Shown: one piece after another, positions 26,737 to 35,494 of the stretch
Layout: each line of letters opens with the position of its first letter
Numbering within the stretch: the stretch's first letter is position 1
From: Salegentibacter holothuriorum
GTDB lineage: Bacteria > Bacteroidota > Bacteroidia > Flavobacteriales > Flavobacteriaceae
Length of the DNA: 64,000 bases
Assembly: GCF_900168045.1 (NCBI RefSeq)
Contig: NZ_FUYY01000003.1
Span: 62,001 to 126,000, forward strand
Direction: 5' to 3'
Translations under genes and position numbers: made by a program
Notes under the pieces: generated by a model
What the model was told of the DNA's origin: nothing
The model's input: the letters and a program-made list of their open reading frames with translations, nothing else
Databases searched by the model: none

Positions 26737-29103
26737 ATGAAATTCATTAAAAAATTTAAGGAAATCTCTATAAAAGATGTAATTAAGGTAGGTGGTAAAA
26801 ACGCTTCCCTGGGCGAAATGTACAACGAGTTATCTTCAGAGGGTGTTTTGGTGCCCAATGGTTTCGCCACTACTGCTGAAGGTTTTTGGGCATTTATAAG
26901 GTCGAATAATATTGAAGAGGATATAAAAAACCTGTTGAAAAAACTTGACACGGAGAATTATACAAATCTTGGTAATATTGGCTCTGAAGCCCGGGGACTA
27001 ATTCTAGCTGGAAAGTTTTCCGAAGAATTTTCTGAAGAAATTGTTTCAGCATATAAAGAGTTGGGAGAAGGAGAAAATATTCAAGTTGCTGTAAGAAGCA
27101 GTGCCACGGCTGAAGATTTACCCGGTGCGAGTTTTGCCGGCCAGCATGAAAGTTTTCTAAACATTAAAGGAAACGAAGCTTTACTTGATGCGGTTAAGAA
27201 ATGTTTTGCTTCCCTTTTTACCAATAGGGCTATTAAATACCGGGAAGATCAGGGCTTTTTGCATCACAATATAGCACTCTCGGTAGGGGTACAAAAAATG
27301 GTGCGATCTGATATTGGTTGCTCTGGAATTGGTTTCAGTCTCGAACCCGAATCTGGTTTTAGGAATATTATTCATATATCTGGAGTTTGGGGTTTGGGGG
27401 AAAATATTGTGCAGGGACTGGTGAACCCTGATGAATTTCATGTATTTAAACCAACTATTGATAAAGCTGAAAATCCTATTATTCAGAAGAAACTGGGACA
27501 CAAAGAGCTTTCTATGGTTTACGCCGAATCTAGCGGCCATTCTTCAACCGTAAATATTGAAACGCCCCTTGACAAACAGGATAGTTTTGTGTTAAATGAT
27601 GATGAGGTGATTGAACTTTCCCGATGGATTTTATTAATAGAAAAGCATTACAATCGCCCAATGGATGTGGAGTGGGCAAAAGACGGTATAACCAATAAAC
27701 TTTTTATTACTCAGGCCCGGCCAGAAACAGTACATAAAGAGAAAGATAAACGTTTTTATATTGAATACCACCTAAAGCAAAAAGGCGAAATTTTAACCAG
27801 CGGAAGTGCTATTGGTTCCAGTATTGCTGCTGGTAAAGCACGATTTTTAAAGTCGCCGGAAGAAGGACATAAATTAAATCCTGGTGAGATTTTAATTACT
27901 AATAACACCAGCCCAGATTGGGACCCGCTATTAAAATTGGCAGCCGCAGTAGTAACCGATAGAGGCGGTAGAACCAGTCACGCGGCAATTGTAGCGCGGG
28001 AACTTGGTGTGCCGGCAATAGTGGGAACAAACGATGCTACTACAAAAATTAAAAACGGCGAAATGATTACTGTTTCCTGTGAAGGTAAAACCGGGTTTGT
28101 GTATAAAGGTGCGCTGCAATTTGATACTAAGGAAATTGATTTTGAGAAAATATCTCTCCCAAAAACAGAAGCAAAATTTATTCTATCAGATCCAGACAGG
28201 GCTTTTCAGCTCTCTTTTTATCCAAATATGGGAATTGGTTTGCTGCGAATGGAATTTATAATTACCCATAAAATAAAAATCCATCCTATGGCTTTGGTAA
28301 AATATGATGAGGTTAAGGAGCAAACAGCAAGAAAAACTATTGAAGAACTAACCTGGCAGTATAAAGATAAGCGTGATTTTTTTATTGAAGAATTATCCCG
28401 GGAAATAGCCGTAATGGCTGCAGCTTTTTACCCAAAAGAAGTGATTGTTAGACTTAGCGATTTTAAAAGTAACGAATATGCAAACTTAATAGGAGGTCGT
28501 CAATTTGAACCTTTAGAAGAAAACCCTATGCTTGGTTTGAGAGGTGCGGCACGTTATTCCCACCCTAATTATAAAGAAGCTTTTAAGCTTGAGTGCAAAG
28601 CAATAAAAAGAGTGAGGGAAGAAATGGGTCTTGATAATTTAAAAGTGATGATTCCTTTTTGCAGAACGATAAAAGAAGCGAAAACCGTAATCGAGCTCAT
28701 GAAAGAATTCGGATTAGTACGCGGAAAGAATTCTCTTGAAATTTATATGATGGTTGAAATTCCCTCTAACGTAATTCTCCTGGAGGAGTTTGCGGAACAC
28801 TTTGACGGATTTTCCATAGGATCTAACGATCTAACACAACTAACGCTTGGCGTTGATCGCGATTCAGAATTAATGCTAAGTGTTTTTGATGAAAATAATG
28901 CTGCTGCAAAAGAAATGGTTGCCACAGCGATACAAAAAGCCCGTAAAGTCGGGAAGAAAATAGGACTCTGCGGGCAGGCACCAAGTGATTTTCCGGAGTT
29001 CGCTTCATTTCTGATAAAAGAACAAATAAATAGTATTTCATTTAATCCTGATGCGCTTTTAAAAGGAATAGAAAATATTAATAAGGCCGAGGCCGTGCAG
29101 TAA
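26737..29103 (+). CDS. ppsA: Phosphoenolpyruvate synthase
   Basis: Makes PEP from pyruvate and ATP (AMP and phosphate released), a gluconeogenic step. At 788 residues it has full length. The N-terminal ATP-grasp domain has GGKNASLGEM and AVRSSATAEDLPGASFAGQHESFLNI; the phosphohistidine swivel domain has GGRTSHAAIVARELGVPAIVGT with the phosphorylated His near residue 414; the C-terminal PEP/pyruvate barrel has GLLRMEFI, NPMLGLRGAARY, IGSNDLTQLTLGVDRDS and LCGQAPSDFPEF with the catalytic Cys near residue 744. The stop codon is directly followed by a family D repeat that fills the spacer to the ATPase gene. Confidence 0.97.
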   Translation: MKFIKKFKEISIKDVIKVGGKNASLGEMYNELSSEGVLVPNGFATTAEGFWAFIRSNNIEEDIKNLLKKLDTENYTNLGNIGSEARGLILAGKFSEEFSEEIVSAYKELGEGENIQVAVRSSATAEDLPGASFAGQHESFLNIKGNEALLDAVKKCFASLFTNRAIKYREDQGFLHHNIALSVGVQKMVRSDIGCSGIGFSLEPESGFRNIIHISGVWGLGENIVQGLVNPDEFHVFKPTIDKAENPIIQKKLGHKELSMVYAESSGHSSTVNIETPLDKQDSFVLNDDEVIELSRWILLIEKHYNRPMDVEWAKDGITNKLFITQARPETVHKEKDKRFYIEYHLKQKGEILTSGSAIGSSIAAGKARFLKSPEEGHKLNPGEILITNNTSPDWDPLLKLAAAVVTDRGGRTSHAAIVARELGVPAIVGTNDATTKIKNGEMITVSCEGKTGFVYKGALQFDTKEIDFEKISLPKTEAKFILSDPDRAFQLSFYPNMGIGLLRMEFIITHKIKIHPMALVKYDEVKEQTARKTIEELTWQYKDKRDFFIEELSREIAVMAAAFYPKEVIVRLSDFKSNEYANLIGGRQFEPLEENPMLGLRGAARYSHPNYKEAFKLECKAIKRVREEMGLDNLKVMIPFCRTIKEAKTVIELMKEFGLVRGKNSLEIYMMVEIPSNVILLEEFAEHFDGFSIGSNDLTQLTLGVDRDSELMLSVFDENNAAAKEMVATAIQKARKVGKKIGLCGQAPSDFPEFASFLIKEQINSISFNPDALLKGIENINKAEAVQ

Positions 29104-29200
29104 ACAACTTTGGAGTAAGCTCAAGACGCATTGATATTGGAAAATATAATCTGATTTCTAGGCAAGCCCCGGATCATTTAATCTCGATTATCGAGTAAAG
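29102..29200 (+). repeat. Dispersed repeat family D, copy 1
   Basis: Nearly the whole spacer between ppsA and the P-type ATPase gene. It ends in ATCTCGATTATCGAGTAAAG, a palindrome-bearing end shared with 37252-37280 and 54649-54680. Its other part (AGCxCxAGxCGCATT..., AATATAATCTGATTTC) matches the reverse complement of 54665-54745 and 49381-49456. It ends 9 nt before the ATPase start codon and so lies in the ATPase leader. Confidence 0.7.
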
Positions 29201-29209
29201 TACTATGAA

Positions 29210-31837
29210 ATGTCTAAAGATCTGCACACGCTCTCTGTTGAAAAAATCCTGTCGGAATTTAATGTAGATCCCAATAAAGGATTAGCTAGTTCTGAAGTTA
29301 AATCAAGATTAGAAGAACACGGTTATAATCGTTTAAAAAAGAGAAAATCTAAAAATATCGGGCTTATATTTTTAGAGCAATTTCTTGATCCCATAATTTA
29401 TATTTTGGCTGCTGCAATGGCATTGGCTTATTTCTTTGGCGAATGGTTAGAAGGTACCGCTGTCTTAATAGTTATTCTTATTACCGCCTTAATTGGCTTT
29501 TTTATGGAATGGCAAGCGCTTCGCTCGGTAGAGGCTTTACAGAAAATGGTAGAAACGCATGCCAATGTTTTGCGCGATGGAAAAGAAGAACAAATCAAGG
29601 CGGCAGGATTGGTTCCCGGCGATATTGTAATTCTGGAAAGTGGCGATGTTATTCCCGGCGATTGCCGAATGCTGGAAACTGAAAGTTTCGCGGTAAAAGA
29701 AGCCATTCTTACGGGTGAGAGCAATCAGATTGAAAAAAGTATAGAGGGCCTTTCGGGTAAAGTTGCGCTGGCAGATCGTAAAAATATGCTTTATAAAGGT
29801 ACTATTGCGGTTAGGGGAAATGCGAAAGCAATTGTGGTGGCCACAGGCCTCAAAACCGAAATAGGGCGCATTAGTGAACTAACCAGTGGTGCTAAAAAAG
29901 AAAGTACACCTTTAGAGAAAAAACTAAAAAGATTGAGCAGATGGCTCATCTGGCTTACCTTATTTCTCGCCTTAATTATTATAGTTACCGGCTATTTTCA
30001 AGGTAAAGATCTAATGTTGATGATAGAAACCGGGATCGCCTTAGCAGTGGCAGCGATTCCAGAAGGTTTGCCTATTGTAGCAACTATCGCGCTGGCTAGA
30101 GGCATGCTTCGGCTCTCTAAACGGAACGTGATAATTAAAAAACTGGAGGCCGTTCAAACTTTAGGTGAAACAGGGATAATTTGCACCGATAAGACCGGTA
30201 CACTTACCGAAAACAAAATTAGCGTTCATCATTTAGTACTTGGTTCTTCAGAATTCCCTGCTACCGAAGCTGAAAATTTCAAAAAAGACCCAGCTTTTCA
30301 AAAGTTGATTGATATTGGTTGTCTCTGCAATAATTCAAAAGTAAAAAATGGCAAAATGGCCGGAGACGCAGTAGAGATCGCTCTGGTAGAATTTGCTGCT
30401 GAAATGGGGTTTGATTATAAAAAAATTCAGCAAAAAAAACCCAGGATACAGGAAGTTCCTTTTGATGCTGAAATCAAAAAGATGGCCACAGTTCATCGCG
30501 GTGAAGATAACTTTTTGGTATGTGTAAAAGGCGCACTGGAAGCTTTGCTGGAATCTTGCGATTTAGTTTTAACGAAAGAAGGGCCTAAAGAGTTTCAAGA
30601 TAAAGAAAAGTGGGAAAAACAGGCGAAATTAATTGCTGCTGAAGGGATGCGGGTTTTGGCTTTTGCCTATAAAGAAAGTAAAGAAGACCCAGATAAGGAA
30701 ACTTTAATGGAAAATCTCACATTTGTTGGGATTCTGGGGTTTTTAGATCCACCTCGAAAGGATATTAAACAAGCTATTGAAACTTATAAAAACGCCGGAA
30801 TTAGAGTGGTAATGATTACTGGAGACCACCCAGATACGGCAAGAAAAATAGGAGAGGAAGTAGGGCTTATTCCTGAAGATGCACCTGCTGAAATGGTGAT
30901 AAAAGGCTCTGAGCTAGAAGATATAAAAACATTAACAGAATACCGGCAAAAAACTTTAATGGAAGCGGGAATTTTTGCCAGGATGGTTCCGGGTCAAAAA
31001 CTGGATTTGGTAGAATTCTATCAAAAAAATAAAGCAATTGTGGGGATGCTTGGCGATGGTGTAAATGACGCACCCGCTCTAAAAAAAGCCGATATTGGTA
31101 TTGCTATGGGAATTAGAGGAACAGAAGCCGCTAAAGAAGTTGCTGATGTGATTTTAATGGACGATAAGTTTACTTCTACAGAACTTGCCATACGGCAGGG
31201 CCGCACCATTTTTGAAAATATCAGGCAATTTGTAATCTTTTTACTTTCATGTAACCTGGCAGAAATAATCTCGGTAGCGCTGGCTTCTTTGAGTAATTTA
31301 CCCATGCCTTTACTGCCGCTCCAAATTCTTTTTCTAAATCTTATAACTGATGTTTTTCCGGCATTGGCACTTGGCGTAGGGAAAGGAGATCCAAATGTTA
31401 TGAAAGACCCTCCCAGGGATCCTCAAGAACCTATCTTAACCAAAAAACTCTGGAGAGCCACAGTTCTTTACGGCTTAAGTATTACAACTGCTGTGATTGG
31501 TGTGGTGGCTTATACCCATTTTGAGATGGGGCTAAGTGCGATTCAGGTGAATAATATTGCTTTTTATACGCTTATTTTAGCGCAATTACTTAATGTTTTT
31601 AACCTTCCGGGAAGAAAAGTATCTTTTCTAAAAAATGAGGTGACCACCAACCCATGGGTTTGGGCAGCTTCGGCTTTTTCAGTCTTAGTTATGGTAATAG
31701 TCTACCATATTCCTGTGATGGCTGAAGTCTTATCTCTTGTGCCTCTTTCTGTAAACCATTTTTTAGTAGTAATTGTTTTTGGTACCGCTTCGCTAGTGAT
31801 TTCGCAAATACTGAAGCATTTAAAACTAGCCAACTGA
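29210..31837 (+). CDS. P-type cation-transporting ATPase (P2A, Ca2+-like)
   Basis: An 875-residue ion pump. Domains in order: cation-ATPase N-terminal domain; two membrane segments; actuator domain with ILTGESNQIEK; two membrane segments with AAIPEGLPIVATIALARGM, where the PEGLP sequence is characteristic of Ca2+/Mn2+-type P2 pumps; phosphorylation domain with ICTDKTGTLTENK (Asp near residue 326); nucleotide-binding domain (VCVKGALEALLESC); hinge MLGDGVNDAPALKKADIGIAMG; and a C-terminal six-segment region. It probably exports Ca2+ or Mn2+, though Na+/K+-type transport cannot be excluded by eye. Neighbours are PEP synthase and a stress-type ribosome factor. Confidence 0.93.
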   Translation: MSKDLHTLSVEKILSEFNVDPNKGLASSEVKSRLEEHGYNRLKKRKSKNIGLIFLEQFLDPIIYILAAAMALAYFFGEWLEGTAVLIVILITALIGFFMEWQALRSVEALQKMVETHANVLRDGKEEQIKAAGLVPGDIVILESGDVIPGDCRMLETESFAVKEAILTGESNQIEKSIEGLSGKVALADRKNMLYKGTIAVRGNAKAIVVATGLKTEIGRISELTSGAKKESTPLEKKLKRLSRWLIWLTLFLALIIIVTGYFQGKDLMLMIETGIALAVAAIPEGLPIVATIALARGMLRLSKRNVIIKKLEAVQTLGETGIICTDKTGTLTENKISVHHLVLGSSEFPATEAENFKKDPAFQKLIDIGCLCNNSKVKNGKMAGDAVEIALVEFAAEMGFDYKKIQQKKPRIQEVPFDAEIKKMATVHRGEDNFLVCVKGALEALLESCDLVLTKEGPKEFQDKEKWEKQAKLIAAEGMRVLAFAYKESKEDPDKETLMENLTFVGILGFLDPPRKDIKQAIETYKNAGIRVVMITGDHPDTARKIGEEVGLIPEDAPAEMVIKGSELEDIKTLTEYRQKTLMEAGIFARMVPGQKLDLVEFYQKNKAIVGMLGDGVNDAPALKKADIGIAMGIRGTEAAKEVADVILMDDKFTSTELAIRQGRTIFENIRQFVIFLLSCNLAEIISVALASLSNLPMPLLPLQILFLNLITDVFPALALGVGKGDPNVMKDPPRDPQEPILTKKLWRATVLYGLSITTAVIGVVAYTHFEMGLSAIQVNNIAFYTLILAQLLNVFNLPGRKVSFLKNEVTTNPWVWAASAFSVLVMVIVYHIPVMAEVLSLVPLSVNHFLVVIVFGTASLVISQILKHLKLAN

Positions 31838-31916
31838 TATTGTTGGGGACTGACGGAAATCATATTTTTTTAGTTCAGTATATGTTAATTTCAATGGAAC
31901 TTAAAATTTTAAAAAG

Positions 31917-32357
31917 ATGGAAAGCATCAGGAAAAGGCCTAAAGGCGATTTTATTGCAGAGGCCAATATGGAGCAGCTCTATGCGCTTACCAAACATTGG
32001 AATTCAGATTTGTATTTCTTTAAAGACGATATCAATTTTCTGCATAAACTTTTAGATAGCTACTTTATTTGGATAGATAAAGACGAAAACTATAGAATAG
32101 CTGCAAAAATGAAGAATGCATTGTTAAAACTTAGAACGCATGGCGAAGATCTTTTAGATAGAACCCATAAGCACAGACAGCAAATAGGAAAAATGATTTT
32201 GGAGAAAGTAGATGACTCCCAGGTTTTTAGACAAGAGCACGAAGACTTGGAAGACGAGATTGCCAGTTTTGTAAAAGCTTTTAGATTAAACCGATTAGAA
32301 CTTTTTAAAATAACGGAATATATAAAAGACACCGATAAGCTTCCCGAGATTTCCTAA
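31917..32357 (+). CDS. Hypothetical helical protein
   Basis: A 146-residue soluble protein that I do not recognise. It is almost entirely predicted helical, with heptad-like hydrophobic spacing (LYALTKHWNSDLYFFKDDINFLHKLLDSY, then LLKLRTHGEDLLDRTHKHRQQIGKMIL), suggesting a coiled-coil or helical bundle. No signal peptide. It starts 80 nt after the ATPase gene and is followed, about 100 nt later, by an HPF-like gene on the same strand. A competing short frame at 31840-32055 has no such character. Confidence 0.6.
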   Translation: MESIRKRPKGDFIAEANMEQLYALTKHWNSDLYFFKDDINFLHKLLDSYFIWIDKDENYRIAAKMKNALLKLRTHGEDLLDRTHKHRQQIGKMILEKVDDSQVFRQEHEDLEDEIASFVKAFRLNRLELFKITEYIKDTDKLPEIS

Positions 32358-32453
32358 GAGAACTGGGGATATTAAACAAGGCAAAGTGACCGTTGTCATA
32401 TTTTAAAAACAGCCTTGAACTTACCTTTGCTTTAACTTAAAACTACTACTAAT

Positions 32454-32753
32454 ATGCTCATCAACATTCAATTTATAAAAACAAAAGGAAACCAGGATTT
32501 AACTGAATTTGTATCAGAACATCTAGATAAATTATCAGAAAAATATGAATGGCTTATTAGAGCCGAAGTTTATTTTAAAGAAGAAAATGATCCTACAGGA
32601 AAGTCGAAAATTTGCGAAATAGAGCTAAGTGCTCCAGGACCAAGAATTTTTGCTTCCTCTACAGAAGAAAGTTTTGAATTAGCCATCAAAAAGACCATCT
32701 TCGAACTGGAACAGCAACTTAAAAAACGTAAAGCTGTTTTTGTAGCCCATTAG
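32454..32753 (+). CDS. HPF/RaiA family ribosome-associated protein
   Basis: A 99-residue protein of the hibernation-promoting factor/YfiA fold: IQFIKTKGNQDLTEFVSEHLDKLSEKYEWLIRAEVYFKEEN.. with the beta-alpha-beta-beta-beta-alpha pattern, ICEIELSAPGPRIFASSTEESFELAIKKTIFELEQQLKKRK at the end. It is the short type without the C-terminal dimerisation domain. Such proteins bind the 30S subunit under stress or stationary phase. A TACCTTTG box at 32422-32429 is a candidate -7 element. Confidence 0.85.
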   Translation: MLINIQFIKTKGNQDLTEFVSEHLDKLSEKYEWLIRAEVYFKEENDPTGKSKICEIELSAPGPRIFASSTEESFELAIKKTIFELEQQLKKRKAVFVAH

Positions 32754-32763
32754 GATGCTTGCG

Positions 32764-32857
32764 GAGACTGTTTGAAAATTAGGAATTTTATCATTCTTTT
32801 GGGTAAATTTCAATACCCCCAAGTTGAAGTTTAATTATTTTAAACAGTCTCTCTTTT
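32764..32857. terminator. Inverted repeat with long loop, probable bidirectional terminator
   Basis: GAGACTGTTTGAAAAT at 32764 pairs with ATTTTAAACAGTCTC (ending 32851; one bulge) across a loop of about 60 nt, followed by CTTTTTT. It lies between the convergent HPF-like and DUF456 genes. Confidence 0.55.
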
Positions 32858-33355
32858 TTAAAAGATCAAATTCCTAAACTCCCAGGCTTTATAGCTAAAG
32901 AAGATTAAAAAACCTACCGCTACTACCAATTCCATAAAGGTAGAAGCAAGTAAGCCAATAAAAGATCCGTAGGCTGCCCGCAAAGCCGATTTAGAATCAG
33001 ATTTATTAATTATTTCTCCAATAAATGCTCCGGCAAATGCTCCTATTATTATTCCTAGCGGAATTGGGACGAAAATCCCTATTACCAAACCAATAGTAGC
33101 TCCCCACATTCCCATTTTACTACCACCGTACCTTTTAGTTCCCATTGCCGGAATAATAAGCTGTAAGGCATAAATTATTGCAGCAAGAATAAAAGCGATT
33201 CCCAAAACCCAGTAATTTATTGGCACTGATGGTGCTAAATAAAGTAGTAGTAACCCTAGCCAACTAAGCGGTACCCCGGGCAATACCGGTAAAAAGCTTC
33301 CCAGGATCCCCAGGATCATTAAAACCGCTCCAACTCCAAATAATAGTAGATCCAT
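32858..33355 (-). CDS. DUF456 domain membrane protein
   Basis: A 165-residue protein with about four or five membrane segments, rich in Gly and Pro: LMILGILGSFLPVLPGVPLSWLGLLLLYL at the start and IGLVIGIFVPIPLGIIIGAFAGAFIGEII, which contains the glycine-zipper-like repeat of the family. The function is not known. I chose the ATG at 33355; a TTG at 33382 lies inside the -7 promoter box and is therefore unlikely to be translated. Confidence 0.88.
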   Translation of the reverse strand: MDLLLFGVGAVLMILGILGSFLPVLPGVPLSWLGLLLLYLAPSVPINYWVLGIAFILAAIIYALQLIIPAMGTKRYGGSKMGMWGATIGLVIGIFVPIPLGIIIGAFAGAFIGEIINKSDSKSALRAAYGSFIGLLASTFMELVVAVGFLIFFSYKAWEFRNLIF

Positions 33356-33379
33356 AGTGCATTTATATAGTTTGATGTT

Positions 33380-33411
33380 CAAATATAGATGAATTTTAAA
33401 GAATTTTTCAA
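33380..33411 (-). promoter_or_regulatory. Promoter of the DUF456 gene
   Basis: On the minus strand TTG (33411-33409), a 21-nt spacer and TATATTTG (33387-33380) match the Bacteroidota consensus, 24 nt upstream of the chosen ATG. Confidence 0.72.
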
Positions 33412-33472
33412 CTAAAAGATTAGGTTAAACTAAAATGTTAGTTTATATTAGCAGTGTTGAATTTGAATTTTA

Positions 33473-33542
33473 CGTCATCCTGAACTTGTTTCAGGATCTA
33501 GTTGCAATTCATCCTAGAAGCTGAAATGAATTCAGCTTGACG
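33473..33542. repeat. Two-hairpin dispersed repeat, family A, copy 2
   Basis: Starts CGTCATCCTGAACTTG and ends AATTCAGCTTGACG. The left hairpin has loop CTTGT between CCTGAA and TTCAGG; the right hairpin has stem AAGCTGAA/TTCAGCTT with a changed loop (ATGAA), so the stems are conserved although the loops differ. Confidence 0.82.
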
Positions 33543-33569
33543 TGTAATAAGAATTAAAGATTTGGATAT

Positions 33570-33658
33570 AGATTCCCGCCTGCTGGGGAATGACAAATGA
33601 ATATAATAAGAGATTTCCGCCAGAGTTTATCCCGATTTCTAGAGGGACGGAAATGACA
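33570..33658. repeat. CCGCC..GGAATGACA hairpin repeats (two copies)
   Basis: AGATTCCCGCC-TGCT-GGGGAATGACA at 33570-33596 and a longer variant AGATTTCCGCC...GACGGAAATGACA at 33611-33658; a third copy is at 43576-43602. Each is a short stem capped by few bases. With the family A element they fill the spacer before the BlaI gene. Confidence 0.7.
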
Positions 33659-33668
33659 AACATTAACT

Positions 33669-34031
33669 ATGAAACAACTAACCAAAGCTGAAGAAGAGAT
33701 TATGCAAATTCTCTGGAAATTGGAGAAAGCTAATGTCGCTTCTGTTATCGAGGAAATGCCCGAGCCTAAACCGGCTTATAATACGGTTTCTACCATTGTG
33801 AGAATATTGGAGGATAAAGGTTTTGTAGATCACGAAAAAAAGGGAAAGGGTTATTTATATTTTCCGCTTTTGGCGCGTGAAACTTATAGCAATCAAAGCA
33901 TCAATAAACTGATGAACAATTATTTTAACGGCTCCTTTAAAAGTATGGTTTCCTTTTTTATGAAAAAGAACGATATGAACACTAAAGACCTGGAAGCGAT
34001 TTTAAAGGAAATCAATAAAAAAGAGCAATAA
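33669..34031 (+). CDS. BlaI/MecI/CopY family transcriptional repressor
   Basis: A 120-residue winged-helix regulator. LTKAEEEIMQILWKLEKANVASVIEEM, then KPAYNTVSTIVRILEDKGFVDHEKKGKGYLYFPLLARETY is the canonical DNA-binding domain; the C-terminal 40 residues form the dimerisation helix. In the classical system the repressor is cleaved when the membrane BlaR1-type sensor is triggered. The next gene, an M56 sensor, overlaps its last base, so they form a two-gene switch. Repeats fill the promoter region, and no clear operator palindrome was identified. Confidence 0.94.
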   Translation: MKQLTKAEEEIMQILWKLEKANVASVIEEMPEPKPAYNTVSTIVRILEDKGFVDHEKKGKGYLYFPLLARETYSNQSINKLMNNYFNGSFKSMVSFFMKKNDMNTKDLEAILKEINKKEQ

Positions 34032-35494
34032 TGTTACAGTATATAATTCAGGCGGTATTGTTCCAACTCGGTTTTTTGCTGATGTATGAACTACTGCTAA
34101 AAAAAGAGACGTTTTTTACGATAAATCGGCTGTATTTATTAGTAACACCGCTAATTTCACTATTGCTGCCTTTATTGAAAATTGAAAGTTTATCGGCTCT
34201 GGTGCCGGCAGAATCTATTTCTGCACTTTCACAGGTTTTGCTCCCCGAAGTTTATATTGGCGGTCAACCGGAGAATATTCAGCAATTACCTGCTGTAAAT
34301 GTAGTGCAGGAGCAGGGATTACAAATAAACTGGTGGTTGGTTACCTATGTTGCGGGTGTGATACTTAGCCTGGTTTTATTGCTGAAAAAATATCAAAACT
34401 TAAATCACTTATTTCGTTTCCGAAGAATTTCTGAAGATAAAGAGCTTCGAATTATTGAGGTTCCTAACTCTAAAATTGCCTGTACCTTTTATAAAACCGT
34501 GTTTTTAGGCGATAAATTATCTGAAGCCGAAAAACAACAGATTTTATCTCACGAGTTGGTTCACGTCAAGCAAAAACACAGCCTGGACCTGGTGTTTTTT
34601 GAAGCCTTAAAGATCTTATTTTGGTTTAATCCTTTGGTATACATCTACCAAAGTAGAATTGCCGCTTTGCACGAGTTCATCGCCGATGCAAACGTGGTTC
34701 AAACTACAACCAAACGCAGCTATTATGAACAGTTGCTAAACACCGCGTTTAACACGCAGAACATTTCATTCATCAATCAATTTTTTAATCATTCATTAAT
34801 CAAAAAACGAATTATTATGTTACAAAAATCAAGATCAAAAACAATTGCGAAATTCAAGTACTTACTAGTGCTCCCCTTACTTTTTATAATGCTGACTTAT
34901 GTGTCGTGTTCTGAAAATAGAGAAGGAATAGACGATAATCAGTCAATTTCTGAACAATTAGCAGAAATTAAAATGGCTATTGAGGATGGTAAGAAATTAT
35001 CTGATACTGAAAAGCAACAATTATTTGAAATTGTGGATGCGATGGTTCAAAATGAAAAAGGCTCAACGCCACCGTCACCTCCATTACCACCTTTTGAAAA
35101 ATCAGCAGAATTAGGAGATAATTCGAAGGCTGTTCCTTTTGCAGTAATCGAAGAGGTGCCGGTATTTGCTGGTTGTGAGGACTTAAGTTCTAACGAAGAA
35201 AGAAAAGATTGTATGAGTCGCCAGATTTCACAATTTGTAAATATGAATTTTAATACCAATTTAGGTAAAGAATTAAACCTAAAAGGTGTAAACCGCATCA
35301 TTACCCAATTTAGAATAGATGAAACCGGAAAAGTAGTAGATGTAAAAGCGCGAGCTTCACATCCAGCTTTACAAGAAGAAGCCATTCGGGTAATTTCTGA
35401 AATTCCACAGATGCAGCCGGGAAAACAAGATGGTAAGGACATAAGTGTTATGTATTCTCTTCCCATAGTTTTTCAAGTAGGTAGCAGTGAATAG
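34031..35494 (+). CDS. M56 family (BlaR1-like) sensor metallopeptidase with C-terminal TonB-C-like domain
   Basis: A 487-residue membrane protein. There are membrane segments at residues 1-20, 34-55, about 98-115 and 270-290. The zinc site is SHELVHVKQKHSLD near residue 173, with the third ligand in ALHEFIADA downstream, as in M56 peptidases. After the last segment is a lipobox-like VSCSE, an acidic linker and, from about residue 373, a domain VPVFAGCED..RKDCMSRQ..FRIDETGKVVDVKARASHP.. resembling the TonB C-terminal fold with two Cys. There is no penicillin-binding sensor domain, so beta-lactam sensing is not supported. It overlaps the BlaI gene and the TPR gene (8 nt). Confidence 0.9.
   Translation: MLQYIIQAVLFQLGFLLMYELLLKKETFFTINRLYLLVTPLISLLLPLLKIESLSALVPAESISALSQVLLPEVYIGGQPENIQQLPAVNVVQEQGLQINWWLVTYVAGVILSLVLLLKKYQNLNHLFRFRRISEDKELRIIEVPNSKIACTFYKTVFLGDKLSEAEKQQILSHELVHVKQKHSLDLVFFEALKILFWFNPLVYIYQSRIAALHEFIADANVVQTTTKRSYYEQLLNTAFNTQNISFINQFFNHSLIKKRIIMLQKSRSKTIAKFKYLLVLPLLFIMLTYVSCSENREGIDDNQSISEQLAEIKMAIEDGKKLSDTEKQQLFEIVDAMVQNEKGSTPPSPPLPPFEKSAELGDNSKAVPFAVIEEVPVFAGCEDLSSNEERKDCMSRQISQFVNMNFNTNLGKELNLKGVNRIITQFRIDETGKVVDVKARASHPALQEEAIRVISEIPQMQPGKQDGKDISVMYSLPIVFQVGSSE

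Noticed and set aside
31840-32055. Plus-strand frame of 71 codons just after the P-type ATPase gene
   Set aside because: It overlaps the better frame 31917-32357, has poor composition and no recognisable domain.
34031-35494. Beta-lactam resistance regulator (true BlaR1)
   Set aside because: The C-terminal sensor lacks any penicillin-binding motif (SxxK, SxN, KTG) and no beta-lactamase gene is adjacent; only the M56 peptidase core is shared.
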